A DNA stretch of 64,000 bases, taken from positions 1,736,001 to 1,800,000 of the forward strand of contig JAYMNP010000001.1 in NCBI GenBank assembly GCA_036941025.1, in the 5' to 3' direction. The notes under the pieces were generated by a model. The model was not told the origin of the DNA. It worked only from the letters and a program-made list of their open reading frames with translations, and made no database searches. Both the position numbers and the translations under genes were made by a program. Every line of letters begins with the position of its first letter. The stretch's first letter is position 1. Positions 45,596 through 53,630 of this stretch are shown here, piece by piece. The stretch comes from Lachnospiraceae bacterium JLR.KK002 (GTDB lineage Bacteria > Bacillota > Clostridia > Lachnospirales > Lachnospiraceae).

Positions 45596-45904
45596 TCAAG
45601 CCAGGATTTTTCTGATTTCCTCCAGAGAATGGAAGCCCACCGCTTTTTTCGCAATCTGTCCTTCCTGAAAAACAATCAGTGTGGGAATACTCATAACGCC
45701 GTATTTCTGCGCCAGTTCCCCCTGCTCGTCCACATTCAGCTTGCCCACTTTTATTCCGGGAAATTCTTCCGCTGCCTGTTCGATAACCGGGCCCTGCATC
45801 TGACAGGGACCGCACCAGGTTGCCCAGAAATCCACCAGTACCGGTACGTCGCTGTTCAATACTTCCTGTTCAAAATTATCTGTTGTAATTTCCAATACTG
45901 CCAT
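45596..45904 (-). CDS. trxA: Thioredoxin
   Basis: A 102-residue thioredoxin with the redox site WATWCGPCQMQGP (residues 25-37), the buried Asp in VLVDFWA and the cis-proline in VMSIPTLIVFQEG. It reduces disulphides of cytosolic proteins. It stands alone with its own terminator; the thioredoxin reductase gene is not in this window. Confidence 0.96.
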   Translation of the reverse strand: MAVLEITTDNFEQEVLNSDVPVLVDFWATWCGPCQMQGPVIEQAAEEFPGIKVGKLNVDEQGELAQKYGVMSIPTLIVFQEGQIAKKAVGFHSLEEIRKILA

Positions 45905-46187
45905 CTTTTCTTCCTCCTGAATATTAATTTTATTCCCGCAGCCGGGTTTTGATTTGGTAACTGTTTACAGCTCCATGGAAAACAAAAGGTCAGATTCTCT
46001 CCCCGATTACCATCCGTGCTTCCTGCTGTTTGCCATTATGGTATATCTTACCACACTTTTTGTACTGACTGACATACTTTTTGCTAAAAAACTGTTAAAA
46101 AATTTTTTCCTCCTTGAATACTTTCCGGCTTCATGGTACAGTAAATGACAAACAATATATCAAATCCAGAATAATCGAGGTTACCAG

Positions 46188-47261
46188 ATGAAGAAAAATT
46201 TCAAGAGACCACTGTTCCACGATTTTGCTGTTACCATCGGACTTCTGTTTTTTACCACCGGGCTGACGTTCCTTCTGTTTTATTTTGTCTCTGAGAATCC
46301 GGCAAATATTGCCCTGTTTTATATTGTTGGCATTATCTCTGTTGCACGGTACACAAACGGGTATTTTTATGGGATTTTTGCTTCTTTCCTCAGTATTATT
46401 TTAATCAATTGTTTCTTTTCCTATCCATATTTCCGGATAGATTTTACGCTTCAGGATTACCCTTTTACCTTTATGTGCATGTTGACTCTTGCTTCTATTA
46501 CCAGTATTACCACAACCCACCTGAAACAACAGACAAAAATCCTTGCATTTCATGAAAAACAGCTTATGGAAGCTGAAAAGGAAAAAATGCGCGCCAATCT
46601 TCTCCGTGCAGTTTCCCATGATCTCCGCACTCCGCTGACCAGCATTCTGGGCTCCATTTCATCCATTGAGGCGGAAAGTGGCAACTCTGACCCTCAGGAA
46701 TGGCAGGAACTCATCCGCAACATCCATGACGATGCCGTCTGGCTGCTGAACATGGTGGAAAATCTGCTGTCCGTTACAAGAATCCAGACCGGTACTTCCC
46801 GGCTGAATACATCTCCGGAAATTGTGGATGAGGTGGTGGCCGAGTCCGTAACCCGCATACAGAAAAGGTTTCCTGATGCTGAAATTGATGTGACAGTCCC
46901 CTCGGAAATCCTTATGGTTTCCATGGACGCCATGCTGATTGAACAGGTTTTACTCAATCTCCTTGAAAATGCCATCACCCATTCCGAAAGCAGTAAACCG
47001 GTCCGCCTGATTGTGGAAAATCATCCCCGGATTGTCTGTTTCCGCGTAATTGATTATGGGGTAGGCCTGCAGGAAAACCAGCTTGAGCACATCTTCGACG
47101 GCACCTATTCCGAAGGTTCTTCCGCAGACATACGAAAAGGCATGGGTATCGGACTGTCTATCTGCAAGACAATCGTTACTGCACATAAAGGCAGCATTTC
47201 TGCTGAAAATCACGCAGAAGGCGCTGAATTTCTTTTTACACTGCCAAAGGAGGAAATGTAA
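46188..47261 (+). CDS. KdpD-like sensor kinase without the N-terminal KdpD domain
   Basis: A 357-residue histidine kinase. The first 105 residues hold four membrane helices of the DUF4118 type found in KdpD (ALFYIVGIISVARYTNGYFYG). A helical linker leads to AVSHDLRTPLTSILGS (phospho-acceptor His), LLNLLENAITHSE (N box) and GMGIGLSICKTIV (G box). The large N-terminal KdpD and USP domains that bind cyclic di-AMP and potassium signals are absent. It overlaps the regulator by one base. No kdpFABC genes are nearby, so the target is unknown. Confidence 0.88.
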   Translation: MKKNFKRPLFHDFAVTIGLLFFTTGLTFLLFYFVSENPANIALFYIVGIISVARYTNGYFYGIFASFLSIILINCFFSYPYFRIDFTLQDYPFTFMCMLTLASITSITTTHLKQQTKILAFHEKQLMEAEKEKMRANLLRAVSHDLRTPLTSILGSISSIEAESGNSDPQEWQELIRNIHDDAVWLLNMVENLLSVTRIQTGTSRLNTSPEIVDEVVAESVTRIQKRFPDAEIDVTVPSEILMVSMDAMLIEQVLLNLLENAITHSESSKPVRLIVENHPRIVCFRVIDYGVGLQENQLEHIFDGTYSEGSSADIRKGMGIGLSICKTIVTAHKGSISAENHAEGAEFLFTLPKEEM

Positions 47262-47971
47262 TGCACAAATTTACCGTACTTCTCATTGAAGATGAAAAAA
47301 GTATCAGCGATTTTACATCCAGGACACTGACTTCTCATAATTATCGTGTTGTCTGTGCAACCACCGGAGAGGAAGCCCTCTCTCTTGCTTCTTCTCTCTG
47401 CCCCGACATTTATCTTCTGGATCTGGGACTTCCGGACATGGACGGCATGGAGATTATCCGCAATCTCCGCACCTGGTCCGGAGCTCCTGTTATTGTAGTT
47501 TCCGCCCGTACGCTGGAAGACGATAAAGTGCGGGCTCTGGACGCCGGCGCCGATGACTATCTTACCAAGCCTTTCGGAACTTCGGAGCTTCTGGCACGCA
47601 TCCGTACTTCCCTGCGGCACAGCAACAAGGTAAACAGTGACAACGGACTCCCTCAGCATCCATATCAGGCAAAAGGCCTTAAAATTGATTTTTTCAAACG
47701 GACGATTACCATCCATGGGGAAGACATACACCTCACACCAATTGAATACAAAATAGTGGCGTTTCTGGCTCAGAATTCCGGCAAAGTTATGACTTATTCC
47801 GCAGTTATGAACAATGTATGGGGGCCTTATGCCGAGTCTGACAACAAGATTTTAAGGGTAAATATGGCCAATATTCGCCGCAAACTGGAGAAAAATCCGG
47901 CCCAGCCTGTTTATATTTTCACGGAAGTAGGCGTGGGTTACCGCATGGCCGACGATGAAGAACTTCCATAA
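47261..47971 (+). CDS. OmpR-family response regulator, KdpE-like
   Basis: A 236-residue regulator: receiver domain with IEDEKS, DIYLLDLGLPDMDG (phospho-acceptor Asp) and DYLTKPFGTSELLAR, then a winged helix (HLTPIEYKIVAFLAQNSG ... YIFTEVGVGYRMAD). It is the partner of the KdpD-like kinase. GGAGG precedes the start inside the kinase gene. The PdaA-like gene downstream has its own promoter, so membership in its regulon is not shown. Confidence 0.9.
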   Translation: MHKFTVLLIEDEKSISDFTSRTLTSHNYRVVCATTGEEALSLASSLCPDIYLLDLGLPDMDGMEIIRNLRTWSGAPVIVVSARTLEDDKVRALDAGADDYLTKPFGTSELLARIRTSLRHSNKVNSDNGLPQHPYQAKGLKIDFFKRTITIHGEDIHLTPIEYKIVAFLAQNSGKVMTYSAVMNNVWGPYAESDNKILRVNMANIRRKLEKNPAQPVYIFTEVGVGYRMADDEELP

Positions 47972-48028
47972 CTGACTAATTGCCAGATAAGATGCAGGTG
48001 TTTCAATCACTTATTAAGAAATTCTCAA

Positions 48029-48057
48029 TTGTTTTTTTTCCTGCAATTGTATACAAT
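48029..48057 (+). promoter_or_regulatory. Promoter before the polysaccharide deacetylase gene
   Basis: TTGTTT (48029-48034), a 17-base spacer and TACAAT (48052-48057), followed by a leader of about 150 bases that contains a dispersed hairpin element. Confidence 0.6.
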
Positions 48058-48065
48058 AGAGTTGT

Positions 48066-48118
48066 TATCAGCGAGAGATACTTTCACACATTAGTGTAAG
48101 ATAGTATTTCCTGTAAGA
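48066..48118. repeat. Hairpin repeat element, copy 2
   Basis: ATACTTTCACACATTAGTGTAA is followed by a TTTCCTGTAAGAGAA segment, closely matching 34280-34322 (CTTTCACGCTTTAGCGTGA ... TTTCCTGTAGAAGAA). The inner arms differ in both strands of the stem, so the fold is kept. Confidence 0.45.
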
Positions 48119-48210
48119 GAATAAAGCGGACTGGTTCGCTTTCATTCCGAAACCCTGCCCCGGCTCCGGGGCAAACGTTAATTTTATATGGAAAGGCAGA
48201 GAAACATTTT

Positions 48211-49293
48211 ATGCAGAAAAGAAGAAAAAGACGCAGGAGAAGAAGAAATCAGGAACTCCGCATACTGGCCTGCATTGCGGCAGTGGCTGTAATACTTGCT
48301 GTTATCGTGGGTATTACCGGCGCTGTAAATTCCGCAAATAAGCGGGAACAGCAGAAGCTGGAAGAACAGGCCCGAAAAGAGCAGGAGGAAAAAGAAGCCG
48401 CTGAGCAAAAAGAAAAGGAAAAAGAAGCCGCCGAAAAGAAAGACAGTACTTCCGAATCTCCGGACAGCCAGGCCCCGGAGGAACCGGAAGATACGAAAAT
48501 GCCTTTCACACTGGCAGATTTGGACAACCCGGAAGGATTTGACATCAGGCCCACAGAAAAAGGGATTGTACTGCAGAATCAGCAGCTTGACCTGAACGGA
48601 CTGGATACCACCTGTCTGGACTGGGGCCAGGGCGGAGACAAAGACCAGTGGAACCGTCCTGCGGGCTGTATGCAGTATCAGGAAAAATACGGAAAGTGCA
48701 ATGCACATTTTATTGTGGATGAACCGGAGAAAAAGGTCATTTACCTCACCATTGACGAAGGTTACGAATATGGCTGTTCCCCGCGGATTCTGGATACTTT
48801 AAAAGAAAAAAATGTACATGCCGTATTTTTTGTAACGAAATCATTCGCATCACAGAATCCTGATCTGGTTCAGCGCATGATTGACGAAGGGCATGAAGTG
48901 GGCAACCACAGCGTCACCCATCCGGCCGCAGGCCTGCCTTCCCAGACCATCGAGCAGCAGACGGAAGAAGTTACAGGCAATCACAGTTACATCAAAGAAC
49001 AGTTTGACTACGACATGCACCTCTTCCGCTATCCGGCCGGCAAATTCAGCGAACAGTCTGCGGCACTTTTAAATAACCTGAATTACAAAAGTGTATTCTG
49101 GAGCTTTGCCTACCTGGACTATGATGTAAACAACCAGCCGGCCCCAGGAGAAAGTCTTCAGAAACTTATGGACTGCCTGCACCCCGGCGCTATTTATCTG
49201 CTGCACGCCGAGTCAGAAACAAACACACAGATACTGGGAGATTTCATTGACCAGGCCAGAGCCCAGGGCTATGAATTTAAAGTATTCCAGTAG
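48211..49293 (+). CDS. Polysaccharide deacetylase, PdaA-like
   Basis: A 360-residue protein. A very basic start (KRRKRRRRRRN) and one membrane helix (about residues 18-40) anchor it outside the cell. A charged linker leads to a NodB domain (about 170-355): YLTIDEGYEYG, FVTKSFASQNPDLVQ, HEVGNHSVTHP (metal His residues), FRYPAGKFSE and a final YLLHAES. Motif 1 reads D-E-G-Y-E-x-G in place of the usual D-D-G, close to the D-N-G-Y-E-N-G of PdaA, which makes muramic delta-lactam for spore cortex. A cortex or wall de-N-acetylase role is likely. Confidence 0.88.
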   Translation: MQKRRKRRRRRRNQELRILACIAAVAVILAVIVGITGAVNSANKREQQKLEEQARKEQEEKEAAEQKEKEKEAAEKKDSTSESPDSQAPEEPEDTKMPFTLADLDNPEGFDIRPTEKGIVLQNQQLDLNGLDTTCLDWGQGGDKDQWNRPAGCMQYQEKYGKCNAHFIVDEPEKKVIYLTIDEGYEYGCSPRILDTLKEKNVHAVFFVTKSFASQNPDLVQRMIDEGHEVGNHSVTHPAAGLPSQTIEQQTEEVTGNHSYIKEQFDYDMHLFRYPAGKFSEQSAALLNNLNYKSVFWSFAYLDYDVNNQPAPGESLQKLMDCLHPGAIYLLHAESETNTQILGDFIDQARAQGYEFKVFQ

Positions 49294-49334
49294 ACTCTGT
49301 CGCAAACAAAATGAGGTAACAGTTCAGCCCGCGA

Positions 49335-49375
49335 GAATCAAAAACCCCGTCAGCTTACTGCGGGGTTTTTGATTC
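49335..49375. terminator. Bidirectional terminator, overlapping the ABC permease end
   Basis: A perfect 15-bp stem GAATCAAAAACCCCG/CGGGGTTTTTGATTC around 11 bases. It serves both the plus-strand deacetylase gene and the minus-strand ABC operon, whose last codons lie inside the right arm. Confidence 0.88.
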
Positions 49376-50068
49376 CAGCCCGCAGCCACGGTATGCAAGG
49401 ACAAACATCCCTGCAAACAGCATCAGGTTTGCCCCGATAATACATACTCCCTCCATTCCAGGCTGAAGAGAGCCAGCATGATTCAGCATTCTGCTGATTT
49501 GCTCCGAATAAGCAAATTTTGCTATTTTTTCAATGTCGGGATTGAACATGGACAGCATGGGCAGAAAGGAAAAAATCATCATGACCGGAACGGACAGAGA
49601 TGCGGCCATCATCTGATTTTTACTCCGGACACCCACTGCGGCGCCCACCAGCAATGAGGCCAGAATCCCCACTGCCAGCACTGCCAGAAAGAAAAAACGC
49701 TCCGGCAGGCGAAAGGTTCCGGCAGCACAGATTACAGCTGCCCCTGCCATACAGGCAGACCAGATATGGCTTCCGGTTCCCAGCAGATATTCATATGGTT
49801 TTACATTGGACATAAGCAGTACGCGGAGGGTATTCTTTTCTTTTTCTTCCGCCAGTACTGCCGCCATGGACGTAAGAGGCGCCATACCCATATACATGGT
49901 GGCAAAGAGATTTACAAAGAAATTTTCCGGCATTCCTGCTATCACTATGGTGCGGCTCATAACCAGGGTAAGAATCGGGAACATGACAAACTGGATGAAA
50001 ATCGTTTTATTTTTCAGAGTATCCTTCCATTGCTTTTTAAAAATTGCTGCTATATTATTCATATTCAT
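49355..50068 (-). CDS. ABC-2 type permease
   Basis: A 237-residue membrane protein with about six helices, starting MNMNNIAAIFKKQWKDTLKN and containing the ABC2-like segment EEKEKNTLRVLLMSNVKPYEYLLG. It lacks a large outer domain, so it is a simple exporter half. Its start overlaps the ATPase gene by 14 bases. Its stop lies inside the terminator hairpin. With the ATPase it probably exports a peptide or drug, or gives self-protection. Confidence 0.85.
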   Translation of the reverse strand: MNMNNIAAIFKKQWKDTLKNKTIFIQFVMFPILTLVMSRTIVIAGMPENFFVNLFATMYMGMAPLTSMAAVLAEEKEKNTLRVLLMSNVKPYEYLLGTGSHIWSACMAGAAVICAAGTFRLPERFFFLAVLAVGILASLLVGAAVGVRSKNQMMAASLSVPVMMIFSFLPMLSMFNPDIEKIAKFAYSEQISRMLNHAGSLQPGMEGVCIIGANLMLFAGMFVLAYRGCGLESKTPQ

Positions 50069-50924
50069 TCAGCCCCTTTCCCGTCAGTTCGATAAAAACA
50101 GTCTCCAGCGTGGGTTCCGTAGAATGAATAGCCTGAATCATATTTTTTTCCAAATATTCCTTTACCGGAACGGCCGAATCTCTGCCATTGCTCAGCAAAA
50201 CCTGTTCTCCGTTTCTTAAGGTAATCCGGAGCCGGTTTACGTGATTGTATTTTCTGCATACTTCCGCCGGACGGCCATATTCGATTATCCTGCCTTCACT
50301 CAGCAAAGCCACATGGTCGCAGAGGCTTTCCGCCTCAAACATATTGTGGGTGGTAAGAAAAATCGTCGTTCCCTTTTCCTTCTGTTCTTCCAGTATGGTA
50401 TGGATTTCTTTTGCTGTGACAGGGTCCAGCCCGGAAGTTGGCTCATCCAGAAACAGCAGTTCCCTCCGGCTCAGCAGAGCTCTTGCCAGTGACAGCCTGC
50501 TTTTCATGCCTTTGGACAGTTTCAGGACTGCTCTGCGGCGCGCCTCATACAGGCCCGCCTCTTTCAGCAGTGAATCAACTCTGCTGCGGTGCACACGGTG
50601 GATATCCGCATAAAATGCCAGATTGTCGTAAACGGACAGCCGCTCATACAATCCCAGGTGCTCCATCATAATACCGATTTTCGCCTGTTCCTGAGGCCTT
50701 AATTTCTCCGTATCACGCCCGAAAAGTTCCGCATACCCTCCGGTCTGTCTGAGCTGTCCTGTCAGAATTTTAATCAGAGTGGTTTTGCCTGCTCCGGAAG
50801 GGCCCAGCAATCCAAAAATTTCCCCTTTTCGTATCTCAAAATTTACCTCCTGCAATATCCTGTTCTCACCAAAACTGTGGGAAAGGTTCCTGACAGTAAC
50901 TGTGTGCGCCGATTCATTGCTCAT
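50055..50924 (-). CDS. ABC transporter ATPase
   Basis: A 289-residue ATPase of the drug/bacteriocin exporter (CcmA/DrrA-like) type: Walker A GPSGAGKTTLIKIL (about residue 40), signature LSKGMKSRLSLARALL (KGM in place of GGQ), Walker B LLFLDEPTSGLDP and H loop FLTTHN. A C-terminal extension of about 70 residues follows. It overlaps both neighbours by a few bases within a LytTR-DUF3021-ABC operon. Confidence 0.9.
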   Translation of the reverse strand: MSNESAHTVTVRNLSHSFGENRILQEVNFEIRKGEIFGLLGPSGAGKTTLIKILTGQLRQTGGYAELFGRDTEKLRPQEQAKIGIMMEHLGLYERLSVYDNLAFYADIHRVHRSRVDSLLKEAGLYEARRRAVLKLSKGMKSRLSLARALLSRRELLFLDEPTSGLDPVTAKEIHTILEEQKEKGTTIFLTTHNMFEAESLCDHVALLSEGRIIEYGRPAEVCRKYNHVNRLRITLRNGEQVLLSNGRDSAVPVKEYLEKNMIQAIHSTEPTLETVFIELTGKGLNEYE

Positions 50925-51402
50925 TCTGCCTTCCCTCCTTCGACTTTAATCGCTTAAGGGCATCTTCCAGACGCCTGTTTTCTGTTTTTTCTTTTACTGA
51001 CATCACCCCATAACTTCCCGAAACCGACAGGCCGAAGCACAGGAAAAACATGGCCCAGGGCTGCCACAGATTCGCAGGAAACCATTGAAAGGTTACTGCA
51101 AAAACAGCAATTGTCATAACAACCAGAGCCAGCATACAGACAGCCCGCAGCCAGACCTTCATGTTCCGAATAAAGACATCTGTAAAAAACACGAACCTGA
51201 AAACCGTAATCAGCACAGACACCGCTGCGAACTGAAACACGATTTCCGCCGGAATCCCTTTCCTGCCCAAAGCAAACATGGCTGAAACTTCTTTTGCAGA
51301 TTCCCCGAACAGAAGGCAGAACACATTCAGAACTGCCATTGCAAATCCAAATACCGTCAGCGCCTGCGCCAGATAATCAAATATGGTTTTTCTTTCTTCC
51401 AT
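50914..51402 (-). CDS. DUF3021-family membrane protein
   Basis: A 162-residue protein with four membrane helices (about residues 14-33, 50-72, 82-105 and 110-130) and a charged C-terminal tail. It matches the DUF3021 proteins that commonly stand after small LytTR regulators in Firmicutes. In comparable streptococcal LytTR systems the membrane protein holds the regulator inactive. Its ATG follows the LytTR stop directly and its end overlaps the ATPase start. Confidence 0.75.
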   Translation of the reverse strand: MEERKTIFDYLAQALTVFGFAMAVLNVFCLLFGESAKEVSAMFALGRKGIPAEIVFQFAAVSVLITVFRFVFFTDVFIRNMKVWLRAVCMLALVVMTIAVFAVTFQWFPANLWQPWAMFFLCFGLSVSGSYGVMSVKEKTENRRLEDALKRLKSKEGRQNEQ

Positions 51403-51843
51403 TTATATCACCCCCAGCCGTTTCTTCAGTTCCTGCGCATACTGCCTGGAAGCAATAATCTGCTCCCCGTTCGACATGGTAACGCGGATTCTCCGGTTAA
51501 TGTCAGCTTTCAGAGACTGGATTTGCCGCAGCTGAATCAGAAATGATTTGCTCACCCGGAAGAACCCGTATTCCTCCAGCCGCTGTTCCAGCTCATACAG
51601 GCGAATTTCTGTCTCATACACCTCGTCCGGCGTGCAGATAAAGCATTTTCTGTCCACACTTTCAATATAGATGACCTGTTCCATATCCAGCAGGTAAATC
51701 TCATTGTCTTTTTTTGCAGTAAGCTGATGATTTATCATCCGCAATGCAATCAAAATTTTTTCCACATCGGGCGTCAGATGTCTGCAGGTAACAGATACGG
51801 TTAAGTCTTCTGCCTTTTCATCCACCAGAATTTCTATCTTCAA
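51403..51843 (-). CDS. LytTR DNA-binding regulator without receiver domain
   Basis: A 146-residue protein. The first 45 residues form a small strand-helix region and the rest is a LytTR domain (EIYLLDMEQVIYIESVDRK ... FFRVSKSFLIQLRQIQSL ... VTMSNGEQIIASRQYAQELK). There is no receiver, so it is not a standard response regulator; the membrane protein after it is the probable control partner. The start is a TTG with GGCGGTGG upstream, as no ATG fits. Good direct repeats before its promoter suggest self-activation. Confidence 0.85.
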   Translation of the reverse strand: MKIEILVDEKAEDLTVSVTCRHLTPDVEKILIALRMINHQLTAKKDNEIYLLDMEQVIYIESVDRKCFICTPDEVYETEIRLYELEQRLEEYGFFRVSKSFLIQLRQIQSLKADINRRIRVTMSNGEQIIASRQYAQELKKRLGVI

Positions 51844-51867
51844 TATGCCACCGCCTTTCTGCCTTTT

Positions 51868-51939
51868 ATTATACCCTTTATATCCCCCTTATCAATGGCC
51901 AGACACATATGCTGCCGGATTCCGTACATAAGTTGCCGG
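51868..51939 (-). promoter_or_regulatory. Promoter and 21-bp LytTR repeats of the LytTR-DUF3021-ABC operon
   Basis: On the minus strand TTGATA (51890-51895), a 16-base spacer and a perfect TATAAT (51868-51873). Nine bases upstream of the -35 box lie two direct repeats, read on the plus strand as CACATATGCTGCCGG (51904-51918) and TACATAAGTTGCCGG (51925-51939), exactly 21 bp apart. The spacing and place fit a LytTR activator. Confidence 0.7.
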
Positions 51940-51950
51940 CAATTTCCTGT

Positions 51951-52023
51951 AAAATAAAAAGAAGCTGCGGCACATGCAGCCTGTATACCATACTCCGTAC
52001 ACAGCAGCTGTTTTGCCGCAGCC
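51951..52023 (-). terminator. Terminator of prfC
   Basis: GCTGCGGCA (51964-51972) pairs with TGCCGCAGC (52015-52023), with further inner pairing; on the minus strand it is followed by TTCTTTTTATTTTA. It insulates prfC from the LytTR operon. Confidence 0.72.
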
Positions 52024-52040
52024 CTTCACATATTCTATTC

Positions 52041-53630
52041 TTAATTTCGTCCGAATTCCGACAATATCAGCCCTTCGTTCCTGTCCAGCGTCATTCCCAC
52101 GCTCCAGCTGTTTACAAACAGCAGCAGAGGATTTCCTTTCAAATCCTGAATCTTTTTCATATCGGAGGTTCCTGTCAGTTTTTCCATGTCGATATCCTTA
52201 TTTTCAATCCAGCGAATATGCTCATATGGAAGATTTTCCAGACGGATATCCACATTGTATTCGTTTTCCAGACGGTATTTCAACACATCGAACTGAAGAA
52301 CGCCCACAACGCCCACAATGATTTCCTCCATTCCCGTATGGTACTCCTGAAAAATCTGAATGGCTCCTTCCTGGGCAATCTGGGTAATTCCTTTGACAAA
52401 CTGCTTGCGCTTCATGGTGTCAAGCTGTCTCACTCTGGCGAAATGCTCCGGCGCAAAGGTGGGGATTCCCTCAAATTCAAATTTATTTCCCCCGGTGAGA
52501 ATGGTGTCGCCAATGGAAAAAATACCGGGGTCAAACACGCCGATAATATCTCCCGCATAAGCCTCTTCCACCATCTTCCGCTCCTGAGCCATCATCTGCT
52601 GAGGCTGGGAAAGGCGCATTTTTTTATTTCCCTGTACATGAAATACTTCCATGCCCGCCTCAAACTTCCCGGAGCAGATACGCATAAAGGCGATTCTGTC
52701 CCGGTGGGCCTTATTCATATTTGCCTGTATCTTAAATACAAAGGCAGAAAAATCCTGAGAAAAGGGATTGATTGTTCCGGTATCCGCTTTTCTGGGCAGG
52801 GGAGAGCTGGTCATCTGCAAAAAATGCTGCAGAAAGGTCTCCACACCGAAATTAGTCAGAGCAGAACCGAAAAATACCGGAGAAAGTTCTCCTTTTGACA
52901 CCAGTTCCATATCAAACTCCGCACTGGCTCCGTCCAACAGTTCAATTTCTTCTTCCAGCACCGCCTTATAGTCCTCCCCAATCTCCGCTGCCAGAGAAGG
53001 GTCGTCCAGGGCAATATCCTTTTCTACTCCTTCTTTTGTGCCTTTTAAGGTATCGGCAAAGGTCATGACCTTTTTCGTATTCCGGTCATAAACACCCTTA
53101 AAATTCTTTCCGGAGCCTATGGGCCAGTTAATGGGACAGGTGGCAATTCCCAGCTCCTTTTCAATTTCATCCAGCAGTTCAAAGGTATCGTTAGCGTCCC
53201 GGTCCATCTTGTTGATAAAGGTAAAAATGGGGATATGGCGCATTACGCATACCTTAAACAGTTTTCTGGTCTGAGCTTCCACACCTTTGGAACCGTCAAT
53301 CACCATCACGGCAGAATCTGCAGCCATCAGCGTCCGGTACGTGTCCTCTGAAAAGTCCTGATGGCCAGGCGTATCCAGAATATTGATGCAGTAACCGTCG
53401 TAGTTAAACTGCAGCACGGAAGAGGTAACGGAAATCCCCCTCTCCTTTTCAATCTCCATCCAGTCTGATACCGCATGGCGGGCAGTTGCCTTTCCTTTCA
53501 CGGAACCTGCAAGATTAATGGCGCCTCCGTAAAGAAGAAACTTCTCTGTCAGGGTGGTTTTTCCCGCATCCGGATGGGAGATTATGGCAAAGGTACGTCG
53601 CTTTTCTATTTCTTTTTCTAAATCCGGCAA
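52041..53630 (-). CDS. prfC: Peptide chain release factor 3
   Basis: A 529-residue GTPase that recycles release factors after termination. G1 is SHPDAGKTTLTEK (about residue 18), the following switch region contains GSVKGKATARHAVSDWM, G3 is DTPGHQDFSED and G4 NKMDRDAND. The C-terminal domains are complete. The start appears to be a TTG at 53630, with GGAGGAAC upstream inside the end of pepF. The two genes overlap by 13 bases. Confidence 0.95.
   Translation of the reverse strand: MPDLEKEIEKRRTFAIISHPDAGKTTLTEKFLLYGGAINLAGSVKGKATARHAVSDWMEIEKERGISVTSSVLQFNYDGYCINILDTPGHQDFSEDTYRTLMAADSAVMVIDGSKGVEAQTRKLFKVCVMRHIPIFTFINKMDRDANDTFELLDEIEKELGIATCPINWPIGSGKNFKGVYDRNTKKVMTFADTLKGTKEGVEKDIALDDPSLAAEIGEDYKAVLEEEIELLDGASAEFDMELVSKGELSPVFFGSALTNFGVETFLQHFLQMTSSPLPRKADTGTINPFSQDFSAFVFKIQANMNKAHRDRIAFMRICSGKFEAGMEVFHVQGNKKMRLSQPQQMMAQERKMVEEAYAGDIIGVFDPGIFSIGDTILTGGNKFEFEGIPTFAPEHFARVRQLDTMKRKQFVKGITQIAQEGAIQIFQEYHTGMEEIIVGVVGVLQFDVLKYRLENEYNVDIRLENLPYEHIRWIENKDIDMEKLTGTSDMKKIQDLKGNPLLLFVNSWSVGMTLDRNEGLILSEFGRN

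Noticed and set aside
45954-46148. Plus-strand frame of 64 codons with a hydrophobic segment before the KdpD-like kinase
   Set aside because: No ribosome site, low-complexity tail, and it lies in the region where the promoters of trxA and the kinase should be.
51909-52898. Plus-strand frame of 329 codons
   Set aside because: Antisense to prfC and its terminator; no motif and no ribosome site.
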